A stretch of 64,000 nt of DNA from Halovivax gelatinilyticus (lineage in GTDB: Archaea > Halobacteriota > Halobacteria > Halobacteriales > Natrialbaceae): contig NZ_CP101322.1 of the NCBI RefSeq assembly GCF_024300625.1, positions 1,377,992 to 1,441,991 of the forward strand, in the 5' to 3' direction. This document shows, in pieces, positions 34,136-43,058 of this stretch. Each line of letters opens with the position of its first letter. Position 1 is the first letter of the stretch. Under the pieces are notes generated by a model, which had not been told where the DNA came from, did no database searches, and saw only the letters and a program-made list of their open reading frames with translations. The position numbers and the translations under genes were made by a program.

Positions 34136-34681
34136 TCACTCGGAACGGGCGGCCTCGATCGCGTCCGCGACGGCGTCGTAGTCCGGCGAGTCCGGCCACT
34201 CCGTCGCGACCCAAACGTACGCGACCGTTCCATCGTCGTCGAGCACGTAGATCGCGGGCCGGGGCTCTGTGATTCCCTCCATCCCGTCGAGATCGTGGAC
34301 GACGCCGTAGGTTTCTGCGACGGCGTTCGTCGGATCGCTGAAGACGCCGTAGGGCAGGTTCTTCTCGTCGAGAAACCGCGAGAGTTCGTACGGACTCGAG
34401 ATGGAGACCGCGGCGACCGTCTCGCCGTCCGGGGAATCGGCCCACGGGTCCGTCTCGACGCCGATCTCGCGATCGCGGAGTTCGGTTAGGGTGTACTCGG
34501 CGACGAAGGCGCCGGCCATCGTCGTAAAGACGAGGACGGTCGGTCCGTTCCCGACGAGATCCGACAGCGAGCGGTCGGCCCACTGTTCGGCGGTGACGAG
34601 CGGCCGGGTGAAGTCGGGCGCCGTCTCGCCGCGGTCGACGGAGTCGGCCGGTTCGAACTCGACGATATCGAACTCGGGCAT
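34136..34681 (-). CDS. Peroxiredoxin-like redoxin without cysteine
   Basis: A 181-residue thioredoxin-fold protein of the AhpC/TSA (redoxin) type: APDFTRPLVTAEQW, TVLVFTTMAGAFVAEYTLTEL, VAAVSISSPYELSRFL, YGVFSD, and RPAIYVLDDDGTVAYVWV. The position where the peroxidatic Cys normally sits (typically FVC or TPVC before TxE) is Ala in FVAEYTLTEL, and the whole protein contains no cysteine. It therefore cannot act as a conventional peroxidase. It directly follows (no gap; TGA then ATG) a glutaredoxin-like gene with CPYC, and the two are probably translated together. Confidence 0.88.
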   Translation of the reverse strand: MPEFDIVEFEPADSVDRGETAPDFTRPLVTAEQWADRSLSDLVGNGPTVLVFTTMAGAFVAEYTLTELRDREIGVETDPWADSPDGETVAAVSISSPYELSRFLDEKNLPYGVFSDPTNAVAETYGVVHDLDGMEGITEPRPAIYVLDDDGTVAYVWVATEWPDSPDYDAVADAIEAARSE

Positions 34682-34999
34682 TCAGGCGTCACCTCCGGAT
34701 TCGCCGTCATCGGTTTCGTAGCTTCGTTCCAGGTAGGTGACGATGTTCGCGCTCTCGGCCATCGTGACGCCGGTCGACTCGTCGACGAGGACGGGGACCG
34801 ACCGAACGCCAGCGACGCGCTTTACGGCGTCGCGTCGGGAGTGAAGCGGTTCGACGAATCGCGAGTGATACGAGAGGTCGAGGTCGTCGAGGACGCGGAC
34901 GACGCGCTCGCAGTACGGACAGCCCTGGAGTCGGTAGAGCGTGATCGGTGCATCGGTCGAGGCGGCGCCGCTGACCGGGACGTCGTCGGGAGTCGACAT
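34682..34999 (-). CDS. Glutaredoxin-like / GST N-terminal domain protein
   Basis: A 105-residue protein with the thioredoxin fold: ITLYRLQGCPYCERVVRVLDDL contains the active-site CPYC, then RFVEPLHSRRDAV, VRSVPVLVDESTG (cis-Pro) and MAESANIVTYLE. This matches the N-terminal domain shared by glutaredoxins and glutathione-S-transferase-like proteins. The start is the ATG at 34999 (MSTPDDVPV), since the frame to 35197 is not conserved-looking. Haloarchaea use gamma-glutamylcysteine instead of glutathione, so the natural thiol partner is likely different. Its stop adjoins the redoxin ATG. Confidence 0.9.
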   Translation of the reverse strand: MSTPDDVPVSGAASTDAPITLYRLQGCPYCERVVRVLDDLDLSYHSRFVEPLHSRRDAVKRVAGVRSVPVLVDESTGVTMAESANIVTYLERSYETDDGESGGDA

Positions 35000-35162
35000 G
35001 GACGCAGGTGGGACGGTGACGCCGAAAACGGTTGGTTTCCGGCACGGATCGCCGGCAGGTGGCACCATCGATGGACGATCGGCGTGACGGATCGCTACGA
35101 CCTGTGAGCGCGTCTGGAAGTAACAAGCGTTAATCGGTCGGAGTACGAACGTCAGCCAGTCA

Positions 35163-36539
35163 ATGGTCGATGGAGTGCTGACGGAGGTCGTTCTCACAGT
35201 CTACGATGTGCCGTTCACCGGCTTCGAGATCGAGCAGTCGACGGTGGCGATCCTCGGGACCCTCGTCGTAGCCGTGTTAATCCTGCTGTCCGGCTTTTTC
35301 TCCTCCTCGGAGATCGCGATGTTCTCGCTGCCGAAACACCGCGTCGAGGGAATGGTCGAGGAAGAAGTGGCAGGAGCCGACCGGGTCAAAGCGCTCAAGG
35401 ACGACCCACACCGGTTGCTCGTGACGATCCTCGTCGGGAACAACATCGTCAACATCGCGATGTCGTCGATCGCGACGGCGGTGCTCTCGATCTACTTCGG
35501 CGGGCTCGTCGGCGTGTTGCTCGCGACGCTCGGGATCACGGCGATCGTCTTGCTCTTCGGCGAGAGCGCGCCGAAGTCCTACGCCGTCGAGAACACCGAG
35601 TCGTGGGCGCTCCGGATCGCGAAGCCGCTCAAGGCGACGGAGTACCTGCTCTACCCGCTTGTTATCACCTTCGATTACCTCACACGGCTGGTGAACAAGG
35701 TGACCGGTTCGACCGAGGCGATCGAAACCCCGTACGTTACGCGAGACGAGATTCAAGAGATGATCGAGTCGGGCGAGCGCGAGGGCGTCCTGGAGGAAGA
35801 CGAACACGAGATGCTCACGCGCATCTTCCGATTCAATCAGACGATCGTCAAGGAGGTGATGACGCCTCGCCTCGACGTAACGGCCGTCTCGGTCGACGAG
35901 AGCGTCGAGGAGGCGATAGAAACCTGCATTCAGAGCGGTCACGCGCGCATTCCAGTGTACGAGGGGAGTCTCGACAACATCCTCGGCGTCGTTCACATCC
36001 GAGACCTGGTCCGGGATCTGAACTACGGCGAGACCGACGACGGCGATCTGGAGATCGACGACGTCATCGAGCCGACGCTGCACGTCCCCGAGTCGAAGAA
36101 CGTCGACGAGTTGCTCACCGAGATGCGCGAAAATCGCATGCACATGGCGATCGTCATCGACGAGTTCGGGACGACCGAGGGACTGGTCACCGTCGAGGAC
36201 ATGATCGAAGAGATCGTCGGCGAAATCCTAAAGACCGGCGAAGAAGAGCCGATCGAGGAGATCGACGAGTTCACGGTCGTCGTCCGGGGCGAGGTCAACA
36301 TCGAGGACGTAAACGAGGCGCTCGACATCGAGTTGCCGGAGGGCGAGGAGTTCGAAACGATCGCCGGATTCATCTTCAATCGAGCCGGTCGGCTCGTCGA
36401 AGAAGGTGAGGTGATAACCTACGACGGGATCGAAATCAGCGTCGAGGAAGTTGAGAACACGCGTATTTTGAAGGCCAGATTGACGAAGCCAGAACCCGAG
36501 GACGACGCCGACGATAGCGAAGAGGACCCCGAGGAATAA
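35163..36539 (+). CDS. CNNM/CorC-type membrane protein with DUF21, CBS and CorC_HlyC domains
   Basis: A 458-residue protein. The first part (about 25-195) is the DUF21 four-helix membrane domain (ILLSGFFSSSEIAMFSLPKHR). Then a CBS pair (about 200-335) has MTPRLDVTAVSVDESVEEAI, HARIPVYEG and ENRMHMAIVIDEFGTTEG. A CorC_HlyC transporter-associated domain spans about 350-440 (VVRGEVNIEDVNEALDIELP and GFIFNRAGRLVEEGE). Relatives affect magnesium or cobalt efflux or gating, and some are called hemolysins without evidence of hemolysis. The tail is strongly acidic. It is likely a membrane ion-transport regulator. Confidence 0.94.
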   Translation: MVDGVLTEVVLTVYDVPFTGFEIEQSTVAILGTLVVAVLILLSGFFSSSEIAMFSLPKHRVEGMVEEEVAGADRVKALKDDPHRLLVTILVGNNIVNIAMSSIATAVLSIYFGGLVGVLLATLGITAIVLLFGESAPKSYAVENTESWALRIAKPLKATEYLLYPLVITFDYLTRLVNKVTGSTEAIETPYVTRDEIQEMIESGEREGVLEEDEHEMLTRIFRFNQTIVKEVMTPRLDVTAVSVDESVEEAIETCIQSGHARIPVYEGSLDNILGVVHIRDLVRDLNYGETDDGDLEIDDVIEPTLHVPESKNVDELLTEMRENRMHMAIVIDEFGTTEGLVTVEDMIEEIVGEILKTGEEEPIEEIDEFTVVVRGEVNIEDVNEALDIELPEGEEFETIAGFIFNRAGRLVEEGEVITYDGIEISVEEVENTRILKARLTKPEPEDDADDSEEDPEE

Positions 36540-36599
36540 CGACCGAGTTGGGTCGTTGAGTCAAGGCAGTGCCGGTACCGGGCGTATCGATCCTGACCG

Positions 36600-37313
36600 T
36601 CAGATCGTCGCTTCCATGTCTCGGGCGACGCCCGGGGGCAGGACGAGCCGACGCGGGCCGGGGATGTACTCGCCGTCGCGAGTCCCGTACCGAAGCCGCG
36701 CGAACGCGGTGTTGCCGACGTATCGAACCGAGACGGACTCGATCTCCCCGAGATCGATCTCCTCGGGCGGATCGAAAAGGTAGATCACCGCGCTTTCACG
36801 GTCGTAGACGCCGGTCGAGCGGAGAAAGACCGCGAGTAACACCAGTACGAGGGCGAACGGGATCGTCGCCGCCGCCAGCATCTCGCCGACGTTGCCGCCG
36901 ACGAGGGCGTCGAGCGCGAAGATGACGGAGGCCATGACGACGGCACCGACGGCCGCGTCGATGCCGCGTTTCAGCCGTTTGGCGTCGGCGCCCGCGGTAT
37001 CCTCCCGGGTAGATGCGTCGGCCGTCGCGCCGCCGGCCGGGTAGGAGTCGCCGGGAAGGTACGCACTCATCGCTGCGAGCCGTCGTTCGGGGTCACCGGC
37101 GATGGCGAGGGCGACGATGGTCGCGGCGACGGCGAACAGGGCGGCGACGACGACCGATTGGCCGCCGGTCTGGGCCGTCAGCCCGAACAGCCGCCCGAAG
37201 ATGATGAGCGCGAGGGCGCCGAGGAGCGTTCCCACGCCGAGCGCCCAGCTCACGCGGATCGTTCGGGAGGTGTCGGCGTCCCGGTGCCACTGGATCCGAT
37301 TCGACTCGCTCAT
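36600..37313 (-). CDS. Haloarchaeal membrane protein of unknown function
   Basis: A 237-residue protein starting at the ATG at 37313 (MSESNRIQWHRD). It has two transmembrane pairs: residues about 18-75 (WALGVGTLLGALALIIFG and VVVAALFAVAATIVALAIAG) and 120-170 (AAVGAVVMASVIFALDALVGG and TIPFALVLVLLAVFLRS). The C-terminal 60 residues form a cytoplasmic domain with repeated strands, including a likely PH-like fold (IDLGEIESVSVRYVGNTAFARLRYG). A similar architecture, membrane helices then a small beta domain, is common in haloarchaea. The function is unknown. Confidence 0.75.
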   Translation of the reverse strand: MSESNRIQWHRDADTSRTIRVSWALGVGTLLGALALIIFGRLFGLTAQTGGQSVVVAALFAVAATIVALAIAGDPERRLAAMSAYLPGDSYPAGGATADASTREDTAGADAKRLKRGIDAAVGAVVMASVIFALDALVGGNVGEMLAAATIPFALVLVLLAVFLRSTGVYDRESAVIYLFDPPEEIDLGEIESVSVRYVGNTAFARLRYGTRDGEYIPGPRRLVLPPGVARDMEATI

Positions 37314-37371
37314 ACGGAAGGGTCGACGGTCGAAGACATTAGGGCGTTCGGTCTCACGCGGACGACCGGCC

Positions 37372-38562
37372 TCACGCAAAGAGGAACTCGAAGGTCCAGA
37401 AGGCACCGAAGCTCAGGAGGAGCGCGCCGACGAACGAGAGGAACCAGGCGAGGACGGTAAACGCCATCTTCCGGCCGCTGACGCCGCCGCCGGCGCCGAC
37501 TGCCGCGTAGCCGCTGCCGATGATCGAACTGACGACGATCTCGTTGAACGAGACGGGGATGCCAAAGAGGACGGCGACCTGCGCGAGCGCGAACGAGGGG
37601 ATGAGCGCGGCGATCGACCGGCGCGGGCCGAGCGAGGAGTAGTCCTGGGCGATCGCCTTGATCATCCGCGGCGCGCCCGTCCACGACCCCACGAGTAATC
37701 CGACGCCGCCGCCGGCGAGGAGGGCGAACAGGGGTATGCCAGCGTCGTCTCCCAGCGGGACGAGCGGCCCGACGGCGAGGCCGACCTGACTGCCGCCGGC
37801 CGAGAACGCGACGAGAGCGCCCATCACGAGGAGGAATCGGCGTTCGGTCCGCACGGGATCGTTTCGCATGCCGATCGCGGTCGGAACGACCCATCCGAGC
37901 GCGACGGCGGCGGTCACGACGAAGATTCCGGCGGCCACCGGGCCTGGAAGGAACGCGCCGACGGCCGCGGCGATCGACGCGCCGTCGCCGTCGGAGCCGA
38001 GGACGGCGAATTCGATGTTCGCCACGAGAACCCCGACCAGCCCGGACAGTCCGATCACGACGACGCGTTCCGGAACGGGTTCGTCGCGCAGGGCGCGCGC
38101 GATGAGATACGCCGAAAACCCGCCGACAAAGGGCGTGAGCGTCCACATCGTCGCGATTTCGGCGTACTTCAGCCACGCCGGATCGCCGCCGAGGGCGAGT
38201 CCGACGCCGATGACGGCGCCGGTCGAGGTGAAGGCCGTCGCGATCGGGTAGCCGGCGAAGACGCCGATCGCGACGAGCACCGCTGCGAGCGTCAGCGCGA
38301 TCGTCACCGCGGCGGGCGTGAGCGAGACGCCGGCGATGAGTTCCCGACCCATCGCCTCGGAGACGTTCTGGCCCTGTAGCACGGCTCCCGCCAGTCCGAG
38401 AATTCCGACGAGAAAGCCGGCGCGCATCACCGAGATCGCGTTGGCGCCGACCGCCGGCGCGAACGGGGTCGAACCGGACGAACCGGCACCGATCGACCAC
38501 GCCATAAAGAGGCTCGCCATCGCGGCGATGAGGAACGTCGCGATCGTCGCGATCTCGACCAT
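37372..38562 (-). CDS. Inorganic phosphate transporter (PiT family)
   Basis: A 396-residue membrane protein with about ten hydrophobic segments and the PiT hallmark GANAIS (APAVGANAISVMRAG) near residues 37-50, with a related second-half motif SFNEIVVSSIIGSGYAAVG. It also carries GYPIATAFTSTGAVIG. PiT proteins are cation-coupled low-affinity phosphate permeases. No PhoU-like gene is seen adjacent. It is followed 58 bp later by an unrelated hypothetical membrane gene on the same strand. Confidence 0.92.
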   Translation of the reverse strand: MVEIATIATFLIAAMASLFMAWSIGAGSSGSTPFAPAVGANAISVMRAGFLVGILGLAGAVLQGQNVSEAMGRELIAGVSLTPAAVTIALTLAAVLVAIGVFAGYPIATAFTSTGAVIGVGLALGGDPAWLKYAEIATMWTLTPFVGGFSAYLIARALRDEPVPERVVVIGLSGLVGVLVANIEFAVLGSDGDGASIAAAVGAFLPGPVAAGIFVVTAAVALGWVVPTAIGMRNDPVRTERRFLLVMGALVAFSAGGSQVGLAVGPLVPLGDDAGIPLFALLAGGGVGLLVGSWTGAPRMIKAIAQDYSSLGPRRSIAALIPSFALAQVAVLFGIPVSFNEIVVSSIIGSGYAAVGAGGGVSGRKMAFTVLAWFLSFVGALLLSFGAFWTFEFLFA

Positions 38563-38681
38563 CTACTGGTGCCTACTGGTGGCCACTACAAGTGTGTGCC
38601 GACCCGGAATGCCGGTGGAGAACGTTCACGGATCGATCACATCGAGCACACAGCGACGACGAATCGGAGAGAGACAGGACG

Positions 38682-39401
38682 TTACGTCGTCGTCGACTTC
38701 GAGGGATCTTCGGGCTCCGGCGGCGGTTCGACGCCCTCGATCGCCTCGGCCGCCTCCGTGTCTTTTTCAGTCTCGACGTGCCAGCGGTCGACCTCGTCGT
38801 CGAGCGTCGCGAGCGTCTCGGAGACGCGATCTTTGAGGTCGTCGTCGTTGACGTTCACCTCGAAGACGAACTCGTCGGCACCGTTTCCGCGACCCGACTG
38901 CTGGACGTTCGCGCTGACGAGTTCGTTGTCGAAGTAGTACGGGGCGAGTTGGGTCATGACGCGCTGGTAAACCGTATCTTCGACGCGGCGAATCGCCTTC
39001 CGACCGGCGGAGTCGGCCGCCCGCGCGACGTAGTCGATCGACTCTTTCCAGCTGTCGACGGCCTCGTTCGCGTCGTCGTTGTCCAGTGCCTCGTAGGACT
39101 CCGAGAGCTTCTGTCCGGCGGTTTTGATGTCCTCGTCCGGCCGCTTGCCGGCTCGCTCGCCCTTGCCCTCGTCGAGGTGGGCTTGCTCTGCGGTCTTCTC
39201 GCTCACGTCACGATCGAGGCGCTCGTGAGATTTCGGTCGCCACTCGTCCCACTCCTCGAAGTCGGGCGCGTACTTCGCGCCCGCATCCGCGTCCGGGTCG
39301 TGTGCACCTTCATCTCTGAGGGCTGCAGTTACTCGTTCGCCGTGTTCGACGACGTCGCTCCACTCGCCGCGAATCTTGAACCCGGAGATACTCTCTTCCA
39401 T
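38682..39401 (-). CDS. DUF5828 family protein
   Basis: A 239-residue, highly charged, mostly helical soluble protein: SGFKIRGEWSDVVEHGERV at the start, AKYAPDFEEWDEWRPKSHERLDRDV in the middle, then VDSWKESIDYVARAADSAGRKAIRRVEDTVYQRVMTQLAPYYFDNELVSANVQ. The tail is PEPEDPSKSTTT. It matches the haloarchaeal DUF5828 family as I recall it, and the function is unknown. A minus-strand TATA (gcttataagg, 39431-39440) lies 29 nt upstream. Confidence 0.75.
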   Translation of the reverse strand: MEESISGFKIRGEWSDVVEHGERVTAALRDEGAHDPDADAGAKYAPDFEEWDEWRPKSHERLDRDVSEKTAEQAHLDEGKGERAGKRPDEDIKTAGQKLSESYEALDNDDANEAVDSWKESIDYVARAADSAGRKAIRRVEDTVYQRVMTQLAPYYFDNELVSANVQQSGRGNGADEFVFEVNVNDDDLKDRVSETLATLDDEVDRWHVETEKDTEAAEAIEGVEPPPEPEDPSKSTTT

Positions 39402-39491
39402 CCGACTGGGCCGGTCGTAAGACGCGGACCCTTATAAGCTTCCTCGCCGGAGTTGGCCGGCCCCAGGCAATCGGCCGCCAGCCAGGATCGA

Positions 39492-39502
39492 TACCTTATA
39501 TG
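39492..39502 (+). promoter_or_regulatory. TATA box of upp
   Basis: The sequence taccttatatg lies 26 nt before the ATG at 39529 and about 50 nt from the divergent TATA of the DUF5828 gene (39431-39440). Confidence 0.65.
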
Positions 39503-39528
39503 TCCGTCCGCTGGTGTGTGAAGACGAG

Positions 39529-40206
39529 ATGGCGATCGAAGATCGCGACGACGCGTACCTCGTAACCCACGCACTGGCCAGAGACACCCTCTCTCGGCTT
39601 CGATCGGTCGAGACGGAACAGGTGAGTTTCAGGAAGGGGCTCGTCAAACTCGGACGGGTCTGTGGCTACGAAATAATCGACGGGCGGATGGAGACCGAGT
39701 ACGTCGAGATCGAGACGCCGCTCGAGCCGACGATGGGCGAGCGGGTCCGCGGGCTCGACGACGTCGTCATCGTCAACGTGTTGCGCGCGGCGACGCCCTT
39801 CGTCGAGGGATTGTTGAAGGCGTTCCCGCGCGCCCGACAGGGCGTCATCAGCGCCAGTCGGGACGAATCCGCGGGCCGAACCGACGAAGGATCGTTTCCG
39901 ATCACGATCGACTACGTCAAACTGCCCGAGATTCGCGAGGAAGACACCGTCATCGTCGCCGACCCCATGCTCGCGACCGGCTCGACGATGAACGCCGTGC
40001 TGGAACGTGTCGTCGAAAACGCCCCGACGCCGGAGCACCTGATCGTCCTCTCTGCGGTCTCGGCACCGGAGGGACTGCTCCGCGTCGGTGACGCGTTCCC
40101 CGAGGCCGACTTGCTCACGGTCTCGATCGACGACCGGTTGGACGAGGAGGGCTACATCGTCCCCGGACTCGGCGACGCCGGGGATCGGGCGTTTCGGACG
40201 AAGTAA
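39529..40206 (+). CDS. upp: Uracil phosphoribosyltransferase
   Basis: A 225-residue salvage enzyme converting uracil and PRPP to UMP. It contains [16 protein letters not shown] (substrate loop), the PRPP-binding motif [14 protein letters not shown], and the uracil-binding tail [17 protein letters not shown]. The start is the ATG at 39529 (MAIEDRDDA). An in-frame GTG 15 nt earlier would extend it only slightly and would crowd the TATA box at 39492-39502. No uracil permease gene is adjacent. Confidence 0.96.
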   Translation: MAIEDRDDAYLVTHALARDTLSRLRSVETEQVSFRKGLVKLGRVCGYEIIDGRMETEYVEIETPLEPTMGERVRGLDDVVIVNVLRAATPFVEGLLKAFPRARQGVISASRDESAGRTDEGSFPITIDYVKLPEIREEDTVIVADPMLATGSTMNAVLERVVENAPTPEHLIVLSAVSAPEGLLRVGDAFPEADLLTVSIDDRLDEEGYIVPGLGDAGDRAFRTK

Positions 40207-40207
40207 A

Positions 40208-40240
40208 CGCGGTTTGAGGCCCGAAGGGCCGAAAACCGCG
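40208..40240. terminator. Stem-loop immediately downstream of upp
   Basis: An 8-bp arm cgcggttt at 40208-40215 pairs with aaaccgcg at 40233-40240, and an inner ggccc (40218-40222) pairs with gggcc (40226-40230) across a gaa loop. The hairpin begins one nucleotide after the upp TAA. It is not followed by a clear T-run, so it may act in mRNA stability or processing instead of classic termination. A second, weaker palindromic stretch (gcggtgaacggagtgaaccgc, 40249-40270 region) follows. Confidence 0.6.
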
Positions 40241-40338
40241 AATTAGCGAGCGGTGAACGGAGTGAACCGCGAGCAGCGCGATACTGTGAATACTGCACAG
40301 CGGCCCCGAAACGAGTGAAGAACGTGCCCAGCGACGCC

Positions 40339-40587
40339 TCACTCCATCTCACACGTATCGAGTCCGATCAGTTCGTTCACCGGACAGCGGCCGATGACGG
40401 CCGTCGCGAGCAGGTCGCTACCGCCGATGAAGGCGAGTGCACCGGGCGTCGAGTCGCGAAATCGGTAGCCGACTCCGAGCAGTCCGGTTGCGACGAAGAC
40501 GCGGCCGATACGGTCGAGACCGCGACGTTGCAGTTCATGTGGGTGGTTAGTCGGGGAAGGAGTGAGGAGCGGTCGTTTCACGTGCAA
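40339..40587 (-). pseudogene. YgaP-like (DUF2892) inner-membrane protein, probably frameshifted at its N-terminus
   Basis: The frame contains LDRIGRVFVATGLLGVGYRF, FIGGSDLLATAVIGRCPVNELIGLDTC, which is the transmembrane DUF2892 fold including its CP motif. Family members start with a short M-x-x-NVGGLDR-like leader. Here the only nearby ATG (40538, reading MNCNVAVST) is in a different frame, while LDRIG is read in the annotated frame. A one-base deletion in what would be GTCGGCGGT restores MNCNVGGLDRIGR exactly. The annotated frame otherwise begins at TTG 40587 or GTG 40581. It may still be translated from GTG, so pseudogene status is not certain. Confidence 0.55.
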
Positions 40588-40679
40588 CGCGCGGGACGGT
40601 GTGACGTCGGCAACGAACTCACGATCAGCGGCCGCCGGATGTATCGACCTCGTGGGTTCTCGTTTCTTGGTCGGCCGCG

Positions 40680-42860
40680 TTACTCGTCGTCCTCGGTATC
40701 GTCGTTCTCGTCTTCGTCCCCCTCGCCGGCTGAGAGTCCGTCGTTGGGATCGCGTTCGAGCGCCGGCGGGTCGTCGAAGTGTTCGGAGTAGCCGTCGAAC
40801 CAGCGGCGGATGCGCTCGATCCGGTCGACGACGTGGGCCGGTTCGCCCGACCGGGACAGTTCGTGTCCTTCGCGGGGATAGCGAACGAGTCGGGTATCGA
40901 CGCGGTGTTTTTTCAGACCGACGTAGAACAGCTCGGCCGTGTTGGCCGGCGTGCGGTAGTCTCGGTCGGAGTGGATGAGCAGCGTCGGCGTGTCCACCTC
41001 CGGGACGAGCGACGTCGGCGAGTGTTCCCAGAGGAACTCGGGTTCCTCCCAGGGCGTCGTCCCGAAGTCGTACTCGACGAGTTTGAACGCGCCGTCGGTC
41101 GAGCCGTAGAAGCCGGTGAGGTCGTAGACGCCGCGCTGGGAGACGGCGGCCGTAAAGCGATCGGTTGAACCGACCGTCCAGGCGGTCATGTAGCCGCCGA
41201 AGCTGCCGCCGGTGACGAACTGTTCGGTCTCGTCCACCTCCGGGCGCTCGCAGACGAGATCTGCGCCCGCGAGGACGTCAGAGAGCGTGACGTCGCCCCA
41301 GTCGCGGTAGATGCCCATCGCGTGGTCCTCGCCGTAGCCGGTCGATCCCCGGGGGTTCGACCAGAAGACGGCGTAGCCGCTCGCCGCGAGGGTCTGGAAC
41401 TCGTGCCACATCGTCCCCGACGTCGTCCACTGGGTGTGCGGTCCGCCGTGGATCTCGACGACGAGCGGGTAGGGTTCGTCGCCGATCCGGACGGCCGCGT
41501 CGGTGTCGGATTCGTCCGCTTGGTCGTCGGCGGGTTCGACGTCCGCTGGCGGCAAGAGGAGCCATCCTTGCAGGTCGACACCGTCGTTTTCGTACCGGAG
41601 TTCTTCCGGTTCGGCGACGGCGCGCGAGGAGAGGTACGATTCGTTGACGGTCGTCAGGCGTCTCGGCTCGCCCCCGTCGCGGTCGGCGACGAAGACGTCG
41701 CCGGGGTGGGACCACTCGCTCTGGGCGACGGCGATGGACTCCTCGCCGATCGAGACGCCCTCGACGGTGACGCCCTGGTCGTAGATCGGTTCCGGCGGGT
41801 CGCTCGCGTCGCCGGGAACCGAGTGGACGACGACCGATCCATCGTCGGGCGTCGCGAAGAAGAGCCGCTCTTCGTCGGGACCCCACTCGAAGCCGCCGAA
41901 TCCGAGCGTCCGGTCCAGGGGCTCGGTCGGGACGACCTCGTCGCCCGTCTCGCGGTCGTGGACGACGATGTCGACCTGACGCATGGACATGCGGTCTTCG
42001 GGAACGCGCGGGAAGGCGACCAGCCCGTCCGACGTCGCCTCGATCATTCCGCCCCAGCCGGTCGTCTGGGTGAAGACCTCCGGGTCGGCGGCGTCCGCGT
42101 CTGCGCCGTCATCCGGCGAGCCGACGGGGTGTTCGTAGATATCGAATGTGACGGCATCGTCCGGTTCCTCGTGGTCCTCCTTGCTGGCGTAGTAGACGGT
42201 TTCCGCGTCGCCCCAGCCGGGTCCGACGTAGTCTGCGTCGCCGTCGGTGAGCCGAACGAGGGCGTCCGCACGGGACGGCTCGTCCGGACCCGTCGCGTCG
42301 GTCGCCGCGAGCGCCGCCTCGACGTCGAGAACGTAGACGTGACTTCGCTTTCCGTCGTAGTATTGCTGCATCGAGCGGTAAACCAGGCGGTCGATCACCC
42401 GCGGGTCGGGCGACTCAGGTTCGTAATCCGCGTCGACGGAGAAGTCACGACCCTCGTCGCGGTCCTCGGCGGTGACGGCCTGCGTGAAGACGATCCGAGA
42501 GCCGTCCGGGCTCCACTCGATGCCTGTTACACCGCCGGCCACCTCGGTCACCTGCTGGGCTTCGCCGCCGTCGGTCGGGAGAATCCACAGTTGCGGTCGG
42601 TCGTCGTCCGCACCGCGGGTGCTCACGAACGCCAGGTACGAACCGTCGGGACTCCAGCGCGGCTGGCTGTCGACGCCCTCGGCGACGGTGAACTGGCGGG
42701 GCTCGCCGCCCGCGGTCGGGACGACGTAAATCGTCGCCGCGTACGATTCGTCGTCTTCGGCCACTTTGCGGACGTACGCAACCCGCTCGCCGTCGGGAGA
42801 CAGTTGCGGGTCGGCCACGTGGACGAGGTCGTGGTAATCGGCTGCGTCAATTGGCTGCAT
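40680..42860 (-). CDS. S9 family peptidase (acylaminoacyl-peptidase / prolyl oligopeptidase type)
   Basis: A 726-residue serine peptidase. The N-terminal half is a beta-propeller with Tol-type blades (LSPDGERVAYVRK, RWSPDGSYLAFVS, EWSPDGSRIVFT). The C-terminal alpha/beta-hydrolase has the oxyanion region VEIHGGPHTQW, the nucleophile motif GGSFGGYMTAW (Ser near residue 555), Asp in IHSDRDYRTP and His in REGHELSRSGEP. It removes N-acylated residues or dipeptides from short peptides in the cytoplasm, since no signal peptide is seen. A 15-residue acidic tail (EDENDDTEDDE) closes the protein. Confidence 0.94.
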   Translation of the reverse strand: MQPIDAADYHDLVHVADPQLSPDGERVAYVRKVAEDDESYAATIYVVPTAGGEPRQFTVAEGVDSQPRWSPDGSYLAFVSTRGADDDRPQLWILPTDGGEAQQVTEVAGGVTGIEWSPDGSRIVFTQAVTAEDRDEGRDFSVDADYEPESPDPRVIDRLVYRSMQQYYDGKRSHVYVLDVEAALAATDATGPDEPSRADALVRLTDGDADYVGPGWGDAETVYYASKEDHEEPDDAVTFDIYEHPVGSPDDGADADAADPEVFTQTTGWGGMIEATSDGLVAFPRVPEDRMSMRQVDIVVHDRETGDEVVPTEPLDRTLGFGGFEWGPDEERLFFATPDDGSVVVHSVPGDASDPPEPIYDQGVTVEGVSIGEESIAVAQSEWSHPGDVFVADRDGGEPRRLTTVNESYLSSRAVAEPEELRYENDGVDLQGWLLLPPADVEPADDQADESDTDAAVRIGDEPYPLVVEIHGGPHTQWTTSGTMWHEFQTLAASGYAVFWSNPRGSTGYGEDHAMGIYRDWGDVTLSDVLAGADLVCERPEVDETEQFVTGGSFGGYMTAWTVGSTDRFTAAVSQRGVYDLTGFYGSTDGAFKLVEYDFGTTPWEEPEFLWEHSPTSLVPEVDTPTLLIHSDRDYRTPANTAELFYVGLKKHRVDTRLVRYPREGHELSRSGEPAHVVDRIERIRRWFDGYSEHFDDPPALERDPNDGLSAGEGDEDENDDTEDDE

Positions 42861-43021
42861 ACCACGTGCCTGCCGTCCGGTCCGAGTAAATGTTTCGAAT
42901 CGTAAGGTCGGCCGAAGACCAGCGCACCCGCCGATTCCGCCCCAACCGTTTCATCGAAGCAGACGGGGGATTTCGTTCAGTTCGAAACAGTCCGAACCGT
43001 CGAACATTCACGACAAATACT

Positions 43022-43034
43022 TGATAGCTATATG
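43022..43034 (+). promoter_or_regulatory. Promoter of the TRAP transporter operon
   Basis: The AT-rich element tgatagctatatg lies about 25 nt upstream of the ATG at 43059, which is therefore preferred over the in-frame upstream ATG at 43032 that overlaps the element. Confidence 0.6.
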
Positions 43035-43058
43035 CCGCCGGCGTGCGAACTACCGGGT

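Noticed and set aside
36600-38562. Two-component PiT plus PhoU operon
   Set aside because: The neighbouring membrane gene has no PhoU helices, so only the phosphate permease is called.
40249-40270. Possible REP-type repeat or small RNA after upp
   Set aside because: Only a single weak palindrome is visible and no promoter or other copy in the window supports an RNA gene, so it is listed only as part of the stem-loop finding.
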